Assembly (NCBI RefSeq): GCF_000526955.1
Contig: NZ_JAHB01000004.1
Coordinates: 1-58,777 of the forward strand
DNA length: 58,777 nt
Direction of reading: 5' to 3'
Origin: Mycoplasmopsis cricetuli ATCC 35279
GTDB lineage: Bacteria > Bacillota_I > Bacilli_A > Mycoplasmatales > Metamycoplasmataceae
The notes beneath the pieces were generated by a model. That model was given only the letters and a program-made list of their open reading frames with translations, had not been told where the DNA came from and made no database searches. Made by a program: the position numbers and the translations under genes. Below are positions 41,836 through 55,216 of this stretch, one piece after another (position 1 is the first letter of the stretch; every line of letters starts with the position of its first letter).

Positions 41836-42634
41836 CAAATTTTTTTAAATACTTTGCAAGTCCTGCATTTTTGTAACTATATAAAATGACTTCATCTGCT
41901 AAGTCTTTAAGAAGTTCTGAAGCATTTTGCATAGCTACTAATTTACCTACAATATTTTTAGTTGAAGCATCATTCATTGAATCACCAACATGAATAGCAT
42001 TTTTTACATTTATACCTTCACTTAAACAAAATAATTTTTCTGCTTGTCCTTTTGAAGCTTCTAAAGAAGTTATTTCTAAAAAATTATTTTTTTTCCCACT
42101 CAAAGATATATTTATAGTATTTTTAAATAAATTATTTCATTGTTTTTGGTAATTTAATACTCTTTTTTTTGATAAAGTTCAAAAAATAATTTTATATATA
42201 TCTTTTTCAAGATTTAATTTACTAAAACATTTAACTTTTTTTCCAATTATTTTTAAAAAAAATCTTAAAAATAAATTATTGCTATAAATTTCTTTTTTAA
42301 AATCTGAATTTAAAATTCAAATTCCTTTAGTAAATTTAACTTGTTGATAAAAATGTTCTATAGTGTTATTTTTTATTGGAAAACTATAAATTATTTGCTT
42401 ATTTTTAATTATTTGAGCCCCATTTCAAGCAATGAAACTATTGGCATTAATTTGATTTAAAATCTCCCAAGTTTGTTTGTTATTCCCTCTTCCAGTTGAC
42501 ACTATAATTGGAATAATTTGATTGATTTTTTTAATCATTTCCACATTTTTTTGACTAAAAAAATATTTTTTATTTTCCTTCTTATCAAGTGATGTTCCAT
42601 CTAAATCAATAAAAATTATTTCAGGTAATTTCAT
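41819..42634 (-). CDS. HAD-superfamily (Cof-type) hydrolase
   Basis: 271 residues. FIDLDGTSLDKKE nucleophile loop, IVSTGRG, and the Cof-type end HVGDSMNDAST. Dephosphorylates sugar phosphates or nucleotides; substrate unknown. TATAAT ends 7 bases before the ATG with no Shine-Dalgarno: leaderless type. Divergent from the YgjP-like gene. Confidence 0.88.
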
Positions 42635-42641
42635 AATTTTA

Positions 42642-42647
42642 ATTATA
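42642..42647 (-). promoter_or_regulatory. -10 box of the HAD gene, leaderless type
   Basis: Minus-strand TATAAT ending 7 bases before the ATG at 42634. Confidence 0.6.
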
Positions 42648-42667
42648 CATTTTAATTAAAATTAAAA

Positions 42668-42673
42668 TAAAAT
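42668..42673 (+). promoter_or_regulatory. -10 box of the YgjP-like gene, leaderless type
   Basis: TAAAAT ending 6 bases before the ATG at 42680. Together with the box at 42642-42647 it makes a compact divergent pair. Confidence 0.5.
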
Positions 42674-42679
42674 AGAAGT

Positions 42680-43417
42680 ATGAAAAATAATTTTGTTGAA
42701 AAAATTTTTGTCTATAAAAACCAAACAGTTCCTTATTTAGTCTATAATAAACCTTTTCAAAAGAGTTCAACTGTTCGAATTAGAAAGGGACAAATAATTA
42801 TTGTTTTAGGTCAATATGCTAATGCTAATATTGAAAATAGTTTGCTTTTAAAAGTTGTTGATAAATACTTAAGTGCAAATGAGCTTTATTTTAATATTAA
42901 AAATTCTTCATTTGTTTTATTTAATAAAAAAGTTTTTTACCAAATTTATTCTAATATGCAATTTACAACTATTGAATTAATTGATTCAAATAATTTAGAA
43001 AAAATTACCACTTTAAATTTATTTAATATTAATAAATTAACAAAAGAAAATAATTCTAATCTTTTTTATAAGTCAATTGAATTAAAAATTAACAATTATA
43101 TTAAAGAACAATTAAAATATAAAATTAATATTTTTCAAAAAGAAATAGCATTATTTTATGACACTTTTAATCCTGAATTTAGTTTATATAATAAAGATCG
43201 CACTTGGGGAATAAATTATTTAACTAAGAAAAAAATTTATTATAACTTTAAACTCTATATTTTCGATGATGAAACATTAAAATGTGTTATTGCACATGAA
43301 ATAGTTCACAATTTTATTCCTTCTCATAGTAAAAAATTTTACTTAGAAGTTAAAAAATATTGTCCTAATTATAAACAATCTCAATTAAAAATGTCAAAAA
43401 TGAATTTATTTGAATAA
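42680..43417 (+). CDS. YgjP-like (DUF45) metallopeptidase
   Basis: 245 residues. Zinc site HEIVH near residue 211 followed by PSHSKKFY, the DUF45/YgjP pattern (HExxH then a third His about ten residues on). The N-terminal part is beta-rich and unassigned. Physiological substrate unknown. Confidence 0.85.
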   Translation: MKNNFVEKIFVYKNQTVPYLVYNKPFQKSSTVRIRKGQIIIVLGQYANANIENSLLLKVVDKYLSANELYFNIKNSSFVLFNKKVFYQIYSNMQFTTIELIDSNNLEKITTLNLFNINKLTKENNSNLFYKSIELKINNYIKEQLKYKINIFQKEIALFYDTFNPEFSLYNKDRTWGINYLTKKKIYYNFKLYIFDDETLKCVIAHEIVHNFIPSHSKKFYLEVKKYCPNYKQSQLKMSKMNLFE

Positions 43418-43419
43418 TT

Positions 43420-43442
43420 AAAAAAGCCCTTTTGGGCTTTTA
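43420..43442. terminator. terminator between convergent genes
   Basis: AAAAAGCCC / GGGCTTTT with a TTTT loop. Confidence 0.85.
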
Positions 43443-44396
43443 TTAATTTCAATTAATTTTACTTGGATGAAGAGGTTTTTTGTTAACTTTTACTTTACTT
43501 ATTTTTCCATCTGCTACATTAATAATTTTATCAGCAATTGGTTCCATTGATGGATCATGTGTAACCATAACAATTGTTGTTTTGTATTCTTTATTAATAT
43601 CAAATAAATAACTTAACACAATTTCTGAAGTTTTATCATCTAAAGCACCAGTTGGTTCATCTGCAAAAATAATTTCAGCATTTTTAGCTAATGCTCTTAA
43701 AATTGAAATTCTTTGCTGTTGACCTCCTGACATTTGTGAAGGATATTTATTTTTAACATCTTCTAGCTCAAATTTTTCAAATAATTGATCAATACTAATT
43801 TTTTTGTCTTTATTTTTTTGTAAATATGAACCTGTTTCTACATTATCATATCCTGAGAGATTTTGGAGCAAATTATAATTCTGAAAAATAAAACTAACAT
43901 GATCTCTTCTAAATAAAGTTAGTTTATTATCACTTAAATAAGGTAAATTAGTGTCACAAACAATAACATTACCATGGGTTGGCCGATCAAGTCCGCTAAT
44001 TAAATTTAGTAAAGTACTTTTTCCTCCACCTGATTTTCCAAAAATTAAAACAAACTCTCCTCGATTAATAGTTAGTGAAATATTTTTTAAAACACGTGTT
44101 ACATTATTACCTGAAAGGTAATATTTACTTACATTTTGAACTTCAATAATAGCATTTTCAGAATTTTTTAATTCTTTATTTTCATCAGCTGATCTTTTAG
44201 TGTTTGCTGCTTTTTTAAGCTGCCTTGCAATTTTATTGTCAACAATAATTTTATTAGCACCTCCATCAGCATCTAAAATTTCAAAAACATTTTTTTTAGT
44301 AATTTTAATTTCAGAATTTTTCGCATCTAGCTTAATAATATCTTCATTTTTTTCTGAAGATATTTTATTATTTTCTTTTTTTCTTCTAAAAAACAT
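43443..44396 (-). CDS. ABC transporter ATP-binding protein (LolD/MacB type)
   Basis: 317 residues; the frame passes a TGA-Trp and ends at TAA (43443). About 85 charged N-terminal residues precede a normal MacB-type ATPase: Walker A GKSGGGKST, signature MSGGQQQR, Walker B IIFADEPTGALDD, switch His in MVTHD. Partner of the giant permease, whose stop overlaps this ATG (TAATG). These ATPases often drive mechanotransmission across the membrane and not transport. Confidence 0.93.
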
Positions 44397-47300
44397 TATT
44401 TTCCTTTCAGTAAGTCAATTGCTTTAATTTTATTTATTGCTTGTCATAAAATAGTTGAAATTAAGGCAAAAACTCCTAAAATTATTATAAAAGTAATTCC
44501 AATACTAAAGAATGAAAGTCCTAATGGAATCGCGATTGAAGCTGCAGTTGTTAAAAACATACTAAAGAATTTCATAATTCCATAAGCAAGAGGGATTGAA
44601 ACTAAAATCGAAAGAACTATAAATGGAATGTAAATTCCAAAAAACATTTTTACTTTTTCTTTTTGGTTGTAACCTAAAATGGTTCAAATTGCAATATTTT
44701 TTTCATTTTCATTAATTAAAATAGTTGAAACAATCATTAAAATAACCATTGAAACTATAAAAGTAAGTAAAGTAATAAATGATACAATGATTTGCACAGT
44801 GCGAGCAATTGTAGTTGTAAACCCAACTTCAATATCTTTTGAATTTAAACTTGATGCTGTTGGAATATAGGTTATATTATCAAAAACTTTAGTAAATTTT
44901 TCAATAATATTTGTAGGATCATCACGATATTTATCGAAAATTTCTTTAAAGTTTGTATTTTTAGAATCAAAACTTGAATCGATAAATTTACCAATTTGTT
45001 CATCAGTTCATCCTCACAATTTAAGAGTACCTTCAATTAAATTATTTGGAGATGAAGATTTAGTTGAAAAAATTGCATCATAAATATTTTGTTTTTCAAC
45101 TAAATTAAGAGAATTAATATCAAATGTTTGAAGAATACCATAATACCCAGAAAGCGAATAAATAGAAGTGGAATTTAAAAGTTGTTGAGGAATTTTATCT
45201 TTTGAAAGAATACCATTAAAAGCACCATATTTTGGATTATTATTAAGTTTATCAAGTCCGACCAACATATCTGCTGCTTGTTTTGGAATAATTAACTCAT
45301 TATTAATAAAAGTAGGATTTATTCCTTTTACTTTAAATTTATATTTTTTATTTGTAGGTACAAATTCTTTGTTGTTTATAATTGATTTTAATTTATCAGT
45401 AAAACGAGTAGTTGTATTTAAAATTGGAATTTCTATAACTGAACCAATTTTAAGATTATATTTATCACGAATAACATTATTGATAATTAATGGTATTGGA
45501 TCATTTAAATTAGATTCAAAATTAAATTCATTATTAATTTGATCCAGTAAATTAACTTCATTTTCATCAATTATTTTAATTAGTTTACTATCTTTTTGAT
45601 ATCCATATAAACGAATTGAATTTTCTTTATAAATTGAATCAACATAAGTATATGTTTCATCATTTTCTTCATTAAAATAAATTCCTCCAAATGATACATA
45701 ATAATCATTAATTTTTGAATTGAGTGGTATTTTTTTATAAGCTTCTATTAAAAATTTTCTATACTCATCACGATATTGCGAAGTAGTAATAACTTTGTGA
45801 TCATATTGCTCATCAAAATTATTTCATTTTAAATAAAAAAACTTTCCTTCAGCAACATTTTCACTATTTGGTAAATAATGAAAAAAGTCTTTACGAGATT
45901 TCCCGGTTTCTTTAATATCAAGTAAACCATTTTTATCAAAAACAACATGTTCTTGTGTTTTTTCAAGCATTAAAGCTACTTGATTTCTTTGATTAATAAT
46001 CTTTGCTTTTTGAAAATCAGGAAGAGAATTATACACAATAGATCATGGATCAAGTGAAATAATTCCATCAATTTTTAAATTAACTGAAAATTGAGTAATA
46101 ATATGTGAATTAAATTCATTTGGATTTCCATTTTTACCATCTGTATTAATTGCAGTTGAAATTCCAGGGCGAAAATAATCATTTTGAACTTGATTAATTT
46201 CACTAATATTTCCAATTGGTGTATATAAATTATTTTTAAGGTTATTATCAAAAGGTAAAATTGCTCCACCTTCTATTGTTGGGGTAATTAAGTCAATTTT
46301 GTAAGAATATTGACGATTTTGATAGGTTTGAGAAATTGATTTTTCAAAAATTCCAGAAGTTGAAAATTGAAAAATAGTGGCAATACTTGTCAAAATAACT
46401 GAAATTCCAAATGCTAATAATTTTCAAAAACTATTAAAAATTAAAGAAGCTGAAAAACGACCTTTAACATTAATTGATTTGAAAATTTTTTGATACTTCA
46501 TTTGTAAATTTCCAATTGATAAATCAGCAATTCCACTCATTAAATCAATTGATTTGTGTCTTAAACTGTGCAATGTAACTAAAATGGTTAAAACACACAT
46601 TCCAATCATTGGAAGAATAACTGTTAAAATAAATGAAATAACTGAAAATTCTAAAGTTTGAATTGGTATTGTTCAATATGCTGAAATAATTTTTAATCCG
46701 AAAGCCTGATTGAAAAATCCAGTTAAATATCCAATTATTCCACCAATTAAAGAGGCAAAAAATGAAAAACTTGTCATTGATAAAGCTATTTGAAGAGGTG
46801 TGTAACCTTGAGCTATTAAAATACCAATAAATTTATTTCTATTTGAAACATATCTTTTAATTATAAAAATAATTGAAATTCCAACTAATATAAATAAGAA
46901 AATGGAAAGCTGAATTGAAATTGTTGAAACTGATTTAATAATTCTTTCTAATGCTGAAATTCTAATTGATCTTTCTGGGTTAAATCCATCAATTTCATTA
47001 TATAAATAAGTTCTTTTGATTTTGTTTGGATCATTAATTATGTTTTGCACAATTGTTTCAATTTGATTTTGTAAATTAACTAATGAAGTTCCTTCAGGAG
47101 CTTTTATAACTAAATATTCTTTAACTAAATTTCCTTTATATGCATATTGAATTCTTGAAAATCCCTTATCATTAACATACAAAATTGCTTGATTGGTAGT
47201 ATCAACTTGCAAATTCGATTCATCAATTACTGGATAAAGATAATCATATGTTGAATCTTCTCCAACAATTAAAAATTTAGATCCATTAACTTTAACAACA

Positions 47301-50300
47301 TATTCATCACCAATTTCATTTAAAAGTATTTGTAGTGAAATTGGGTTTGTTGGTAATTGTCCATTATAAATTTTTTTATTATTTGCTGCAAGGTATGAAT
47401 AATTAACTTTTGTTACATTTGAACTTATTTGACTGAAATTAAGTAAATCTTTTTCAACTTTATAACTAGTTATTGAATTAATTGAACTTCATATAAGATC
47501 ATACAAATTAATTCCAAAAAAGCTATATTTGTTATTTTTATATTCATCAGTTTGAAACTGTCATAAAAAATAATCATCATCAATTGCAATTTGAAAAACA
47601 TAATCACTTTCAAAAATTGGTTTTTTAATTTCCTTTTGGACTAAATTATTAATAAATTTATCTAATTCTTCAGAATTTTGATTTTTAATTATTTCTTCAA
47701 AATTAATTAACTTATTTTGAACAAAATAGGCTAGGTTTGCATTATTTGTAACATCAGATTTAATATCATCAGTATTAGTTAAATATCAGATTAAAACTTG
47801 AGGATAAAAAGGAATTAAAATAGGATTTATTAAAATATCTGAAAGTCCTAAAATTGAAATTGGAATTGATTTATAATCTGAAAAAATAATATTCAATTGA
47901 TTTTTATATTGATGTATTAATTTATTTTTTAAAAATCCATTAAGAAAATTATTAATAATAATTGAATGTATTCCTTGGTAAGGAATTTCTATACCATTTA
48001 ATTTTTTATCTTTGATTTTCAAATATTGATCTGAAGCTGCTAATTCTGAAAAAATAACAGTTCAAATAAATTCCTGTTGTTTAATAATTGGTTCAAACTC
48101 TGGATATTTATTAAATAATTCTTTTAAAAATGTATTAACATATTTATTATTGTTATTTTTTTTGAAAAATAATTCCTGCATTTTGTTTGGATTTGATAGT
48201 GACCTTGAAATTCCAAAGTTTGTATCTTTAAATGCTGCAATATTTTGAGCGCTTGGTTGAAATAATTCAAAACTATTAAATGAATCTATAATTTCTTTTT
48301 GATTTGCTAATTTTAATCAATCATTTAAAAAATCAATTTTTCTATCATCTGAAATCTCTGGATTATCAACAAAAATTTTTCATCAATTTTTAAATAAAAC
48401 TCATGAATTAGATACATAATCATATTGATTATTATTTTCAACTTTTACTAAATCTTTTAATAAATTACTTACAATATTAAAAATAAAATTCCCATTGTAA
48501 TTATTATTAAAGTTTTCAAAATAATAAGCTAATGAACCAATTGATAAATCATTTTTATATGATAATTCAGAAGTATTAAATGATAACTTACTTAAAATAA
48601 TATCTCAATCATTTACTTTTTCAAGGTCAATTGGTTGATCATTTTTAAAATCTAAATATACATTTAATACTTCTTGAAATTCAATCGGAATTGTTTTAAA
48701 ATCAGTTATTTTATTTTTTTTAATTTTTTTAATTATTGTGTGAATTTTAACTAATGTGCTTTCGCTTTTTTTATCAGAAATGTTATTATTTTTTAAACCT
48801 AATTTTAGAACATCAAAAAAATCAAGTTTATTTGGATCTGAAGCTGGAATATTTAAAAATTTATTATTTTCAATTTTTAAAGATGTTCCTTTGTTTGATA
48901 AATTAAAAATTTTAACAATTTGATCTTTATAAATTTTATCTAAGCCTGGAACTCCAAAAAGACTTTTTATAATAGCTGTGAAAATATCGGTATTATTAAC
49001 TGAACCTGAAACATAATGTTTAGTAACATTTTCAAATATTCCAGTTACTGTATTATTGATAAAAACTTCTTTGTCAAATGAAACAACAGAAACTTTTTTA
49101 GTTAGTTCTTCAAGTAAAATTTTGAGATCAAAATTTTCTATAATAGTTTTTAATCCTGATTTAACATTAGCATATTTATTTTCTTGACTATTATTTGAAT
49201 CATTTATTTTTTCCAAAATACCACTATTTAATAAATCAAAACCTGGAATGAAATTTTTTATTAATTTAGAAATACCATTTGGTGAATCAAAAATAAATTT
49301 AATATCTAAATTATCAATCATTTTAAATAAAGCTTTTTTAATTAATTTTTGATCTGCGTTTTCTAAAAGTCAAATTGAAAGCTCAATTGAACTTAATTTT
49401 CTTTCTCTTTCAATGCCATCAATTAAAACTTTTTGATTATATACAGTATCAAAAAATAGTCTAACTCTTTCACTAAACCCTCTAAAATCAAAACTTAAAA
49501 CAAGTTCTTTTAGTGCATTAATAAAAATAATTGGATCATTTGAAATATTAACTAATGTCTCAGGTAAAATAGTAGAAAAAAGATTAACTCCAAAAACCTT
49601 ATTAATAAAAGTAAATAAATTTTCTATTTGATCTTTTAGATATATTTTTTTGTCATTTAAAGTTATTTTTTGATTAATTAAAAACTCTATTCTGTCTAAA
49701 ATAGAAATAATAATTTTAGTAAAATAATCTCCTTTTTGATTATGACTTAACTCATATATTAAATCTAAAAGCATTTTTGGAATAATAATAAAATTAATAT
49801 TTCCTGAAGAAAAAACACGAGCAAAATCATTTCTAATAATAACTTTTGAAAAAGCATCAATTAAATTATAAATACTTTCTTTAGATAAAAATTCTTCTTT
49901 AACTAAATCTGAGTTATAAAGAGTTTTTTCAATATAATCTAATCCTAGATTTAAAGAATTTTGATTCAATGCTTCTTGTAAAATATCAAGTTTTGGAGAT
50001 CGGTATGCAAAAGGTACTGAAACTATATTTGGAAAATTAGGGTCAATTTGGCCTCATCCTTTTGGATTTATATATTTTGTTCTTAATGTTCAATTAAATT
50101 TTAACATGTACTCATAGAACTCATCAATTGTAAAAATTCCATTAGTATATGTTTTATCATCAACATTAGTTCAATAATTTATTTTATTATCTTCATTTAA
50201 AATTGCTTTTAAAAGTACAATTTTTTCATTATTTAAAATAGTTATTCCATATCCATTAAAAGTATTAATTAAATCTTTATTGTTTTCTTCAACAATATAA

Positions 50301-52231
50301 TCAGCTAATTTATAAATTTTTTTATTTTTAAACTCAGTTTCTGAATTATTTTGTTTATCGATAAAAATAACATCTTGATAATCATAATCAACAATAATAA
50401 ATTCAGAAACAGGTGAAATATTTGAACGAGCATTTGAAATAATTTCTTTTGCAACAAATGTATTTAATTGTTTTTTTAAAAAAAATTCATCAATTGGTTT
50501 AGTTACTTCCGAAATTAATGTCTTATCATTATCTTCTTTAATCAATTTATCGACATTTAATTTAACATTATTAACTTTTGAATCAGAATCACCAATATTA
50601 ACAAAATTATAAACATTTTTTTTACCGTCTGTATCTACTGATTCAACAGTAACTGTTTGCCTATATCCTAAATTTTCTTCTCCTACTATATTTTTTACAC
50701 TATCAACAATTGATTGTTTTGAAATTTTTAAGGCACTATCAACAATTGATTTAATAATTTTATCTTTGTGTGATTTATTAGTTATAATTTCAAAATTTTC
50801 CTTATCAATTTGTTCAAAACCTTCTATTTGAGCAATTGTTTTTTCATTTTGAAAATCAAATTTTTTTAAATTAACATTTTTTGGTTGTTGCTCTGGAGAT
50901 GATAATTTTAGTTTAATATTATTAATTTCATCAAAAGTTAAACTTGGATTTAAACTACTGATTAATATTTCATCATTTTTTAAATTACCATTTTCATCAA
51001 ATTTTTTTACATAACGATTAATTTCTCTATCTCAATATGCAAATTTTAAATATTTTTTTCTTAATTTATCATCATTACTTGAAAAAACACTTTGAATAAA
51101 TGTTTTATATGACCCTGTTCATTTGTCTTGGTTTTCTTTTGTATAGCTAGTTGTATATAATTTTCTTCTAAAATGGGTAACTTCACGTTCTACTGCTGCT
51201 CACTTTAAAGGGATATTGTAAATTTTATTATTTAAAAAACCAAAATCACTATTAACTAAAATTTTTATACTTTTATCATTAAAAATATCAAAATAACTAA
51301 AATTATTTTTTAAATTTATTTTATAAAATTGTTCTAAATTTTTAGTATCTTCTGGAAACTCTAAAAAAGCAGAATTTTTACTTGCATCAATAGTATAAAC
51401 AGAAGAAGAATTTTTATAAGGTTTCAAGCCCAAAATTTCTGCTAAATCTTCTGAATTTAATTTATATCCTTGATTTTTATTTTCTCATTCTTTACCTTTT
51501 TGAAAATCAAATGTTAACTCATTAGTTTTAAAATTAATAAATAAACTTGATAACTGCGAAAAAACAATATCAGAATCATTTTTGTTGATATTAACTATGT
51601 CTGATAATTTGTAATTTTCAGAAAAATTGTATATAGCATTTTTATTTAAAATAATTTCTTTTTTATTGCGAATAAATTTTTTATTTTTCTTTTCAAAAGT
51701 ATCAAAAAAATAATCGCTACTAATTTTTAAATGTTTTTTTGAATTTGAAAAATTTAAATCAAAAACATCAAAAAAATTGTTTTTGTTAGTAAAAAAATTA
51801 TAAAATCTTAAAAAATCTGATCTTTTAATATATTTATTTGAAAAATTAGAATCTTTGTCTATAAAATTTGATAAATTAATATATTCATTTTCAATTGCAC
51901 TAATATCAATTATATTTTTAATAATTAAATAATCATTAGTGTTGTAATTTAAGGGTTGGTCGTAATACGCCCCCCCTTCTAGTTGACTTAGCCCATTGAT
52001 AAAATAACCATTATTGTAAAGAGTTCCTGATACTGGTATATTTAAATCAACGGTTAGATCATGGCCATTTGATAATTGTTTGTAACTTTTATACTGTTTT
52101 TTCATTGACTTACTCATATCATGAAAAAGAGTAAAAATACCAGATGAAAGAAAAATTAAAATAGTCAAACCTGTTAAAGTAATTTTATTTTTATATAATG
52201 ATTTAAATACTTCTTTAAATAAGTTTCACAT
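44396..52231 (-). CDS. giant FtsX-like ABC permease
   Basis: One continuous 2,611-residue frame through many TGA-Trp codons. Start ATG with AAAGGT upstream. Residues 15-35 form an N-terminal membrane anchor; about 36-1755 are an outside region with no helices long enough for the membrane; an FtsX core follows at about 1755-1900 (three segments, with the loop ILIAQGYTPLQIALS), then a second outside domain of about 600 residues and the last membrane segments from about 2450 to 2600 ending AIDLLKG. This is the MacB/LolCE-like plan with a greatly enlarged first outside domain. Function unknown; candidates are lipoprotein handling or surface proteolysis. Confidence 0.9.
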
Positions 52232-52266
52232 ATCACTTACCTTTCATATTCAAATATGATTTAAAA

Positions 52267-54270
52267 TTATTTTTCTTTAATATTTTGATTGTCTTTATTT
52301 TCTTCTGTTTCAACTAATTCAATCAATTTATCTAATTCAATTTGATTTACATTAGACTTATTTTCTTCTGTTTTTTTAGGGGGTAAAGCTAAATGTTTTG
52401 CAATATATTCAATTTCTTCTGCAATAATTGTTTCTTGTTCAAGTAAAAGAGTTTTAATTAATTCTAACAATTCTAAATTTTCATTAATTATATTTGTTGC
52501 TATTTTTTTAGCCTCAAAAATAATTTTTCTAACTTCTAAATCTATTTCATGGTTAATTTGATTTGAAATTGTAGTTCCATTTGCAAGAGTTTTTCCTAAA
52601 AATGGATTTGATTCTTCATCATGATATTTAATTGGTCCTAAATCAGACATACCAAATTCTACAACCATTCTTCTTGCTATAGATGTGGCTTTTTTAATAT
52701 CATCGCTTGCACCAGTTGTAATATTTTTACTTCCATATTTAATTTCTTCAGCAGCACGCCCTCCCATAAAACTAGCAATATTTGCTAAAAGTTCTTGCTT
52801 AGTATAGTTATATTTTTCATTTTCTGGAAGCATTAAATTATAACCTCCTGCATTTCCACGAGGAATAATTGTAATTTTTTGGACTTTATTTCCTCCTGGG
52901 ATTTTAATTCCAACTACAGCATGTCCTGCTTCATGATAGGCAACTAAGGTTAATTCTTCTTTAGTGATAGTTCTTGATTTCTTTGCAGGACCTGACATAA
53001 CTCTATCAATTGCTTCATCAATTAATTCTAAAGTTATCAAATTAGTATTTTCTCTAACTGAAAGTAATACAGCTTCATTAATAACATTTTCAAGTTGAGC
53101 ACCACTAAAACCAGGAGTTCTTCTTGCTAATTTACTAAAGTTAATATCTTTATCAAATCTTTTTCCTTTTGCATGAAGTTTTAATATATCTTCTCTTTCT
53201 TTAACATCAGGAAGTCCAACGGTAATTATTCTATCAAAACGGCCAGGACGAGTTAATGCTGGATCAAGAACATCAGTTCTATTAGTTGCCGCAACAAATA
53301 AAAGTCCTGAATTTTCTTTTATTCCATCCATTTCAACTAGCAATTGATTTAATGTTTGCTCACGTTCATCATGTCCACCACCAATACCGCTTCCTCGTGT
53401 TCTTCCAATAGCATCTAATTCATCAATGAATACAATTGCTGGAGAATTTTTTCTTGCTTCAGCAATAACTTGTCTAACTCTTTTAGCACCCATACCAACA
53501 AAAAGTTCTACAAAATTTGAAGCTGAAACGAAGAAAAAGGGTACAGAAGCTTCTCCTGCTGTTGCTTTTGCAAGAAGAGTTTTTCCTGTTCCTGGAGGAC
53601 CTCCTAAAAGAATTCCTCTTGGCATTCTAGCTCCAGCATCTTGATATTTTTTTGGATTTTTTAAGTAATCAACAATTTCTTTAATTTCTTCAATTGGTTC
53701 TTTATTTCCGGCAATATCACTAAATTTTTTGTCTGATTTAATAAGTTGTGCTGGATTTTTATCTGTTCCATAACCACCAATTTGACCATTCATTGATTTA
53801 AATATAGGTCTAATAATAAAATATGAAAGAATCATTATTATTATTCATGGAATGAATGTTATAAAAATATTAAGAAATATATTTGGTTCAGGAGTTTGAA
53901 CTGAATTAAATTTACCAATAACTTCACCAGTAACTTTAACTAATTTAAAAATTTCTTGTGAAGCAAATGGTTCTGAAATTCCTGCAAGTTTTAAAGAACC
54001 TATATTACCATATGTTAAAAAAGAAATTTGTTTGTCACTATTTTCAACAAATATTCCTGTAAAAGTATTTTTGAATTCATTATAAGTTATTTCTTTAAAA
54101 TAACTTGAAGATGTTTTTGCAATTTCTATTTTATTTTTAAATTCATTTATATCTCAAAATGTATAACTTTTCTGAAATGCAAAATTGTAAACAATATAAG
54201 CTATAATAAAACCAACAATTATTAAAACAATAAGTCCAGTAGTTATTCTTTTTTTGTTTTTTGAATTCAT
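52267..54270 (-). CDS. ftsH: ATP-dependent zinc metalloprotease FtsH
   Basis: 667 residues. Two N-terminal membrane segments (about 7-28 and 132-152) flank an outside domain; AAA domain with GGPPGTGKT, VFIDELDAIG and SRH TRPGRFDR; zinc site HEAGH. Degrades misfolded membrane proteins. Binding site AAAGGAGAT. Thirty-five bases separate it from the giant permease. Confidence 0.97.
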
Positions 54271-54346
54271 ATTTTATCTCCTTTATATTTTAATATACAA
54301 ACAAACTATCACTAATTATAAAGCATTAGTTGATTTATTTATTTTT

Positions 54347-55216
54347 TTAAAATATTAATTTTCCTTTTATTTTTTTTAAATAAATACCATTTTTCAATAA
54401 ATATTTTGATGTTCTATTTTTTGATAAAATAAATGATATAACTGAATTAATTTTATTAGAATTTAATTTAACTTGAGGATATTTTTTTATCAAAAATAAA
54501 TACAACACTTCTTTTTGATACTTTATTTTATTAAAACTATCTTGACTATATTGTTTTCTAGATCATCTATTTAAAAAATAATTAATTTTTCTATTCTTAT
54601 AATTTAAAAACAAATTTTTTATTAAAAATTTTAAAATTAAAAAATTTTTATATGATTTTGAATATTTTTTTAAATCAATTCTTATTTTATTCCGTTCATA
54701 TTTAGGAAATTCATTAGTATAATCAATTGCAAAATTAACATTATTTTTAATATTAAAATTTAAAATGTCTTTTTTAAACTTTTGAAAAAGTAATGGACGA
54801 ATAAAAGTTAAATTATTAATTATATTTTTTTTCTTTATGCCTCAATAATTGACAGTTGCATTTCTATTTTTTTGATAAACACAACTTTCTAAAAAATCAT
54901 CTTTGTGATGTGCAACTAAAATTATATTTTTGTGATATTTTTCACTAATTTGCTTAAAAAAATCAATCCTAATTAAACGAGCTCAATTCTGAAAGTTTCC
55001 CTTAAAGTAATCTTCTTTTTTTAGAATTAATTTCTCAAGAATTAAGTTATATTTCAAACAAAAATTTTCTACAATTATTTCATCAATATATGAATTATTT
55101 CTTTGATTATAATTAACAAAAGCTACAACTGGATTTTTATATTTGTATTTATTAAGCAAATACATACTGTCTGGACCACCACTAACAGCAATAATAAAAT
55201 TATTGTTTATTTTCAT
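54347..55216 (-). CDS. tilS: tRNA(Ile)-lysidine synthase
   Basis: 289 residues. PP-loop SGGPDS at the N terminus, AHHKDDFLES, and NRNATVNYWGI matching the substrate loop. Makes lysidine at C34 of the minor isoleucine tRNA. The C-terminal domains are short. Start overlaps the pth stop by one base. Confidence 0.93.

Noticed and set aside
728-52231. Many genes look broken into pieces by TGA stops
   Set aside because: TGA is Trp in mycoplasmas; the pieces share one frame and join into full-length family proteins. Only murQ and the end of lplA need true frame changes.
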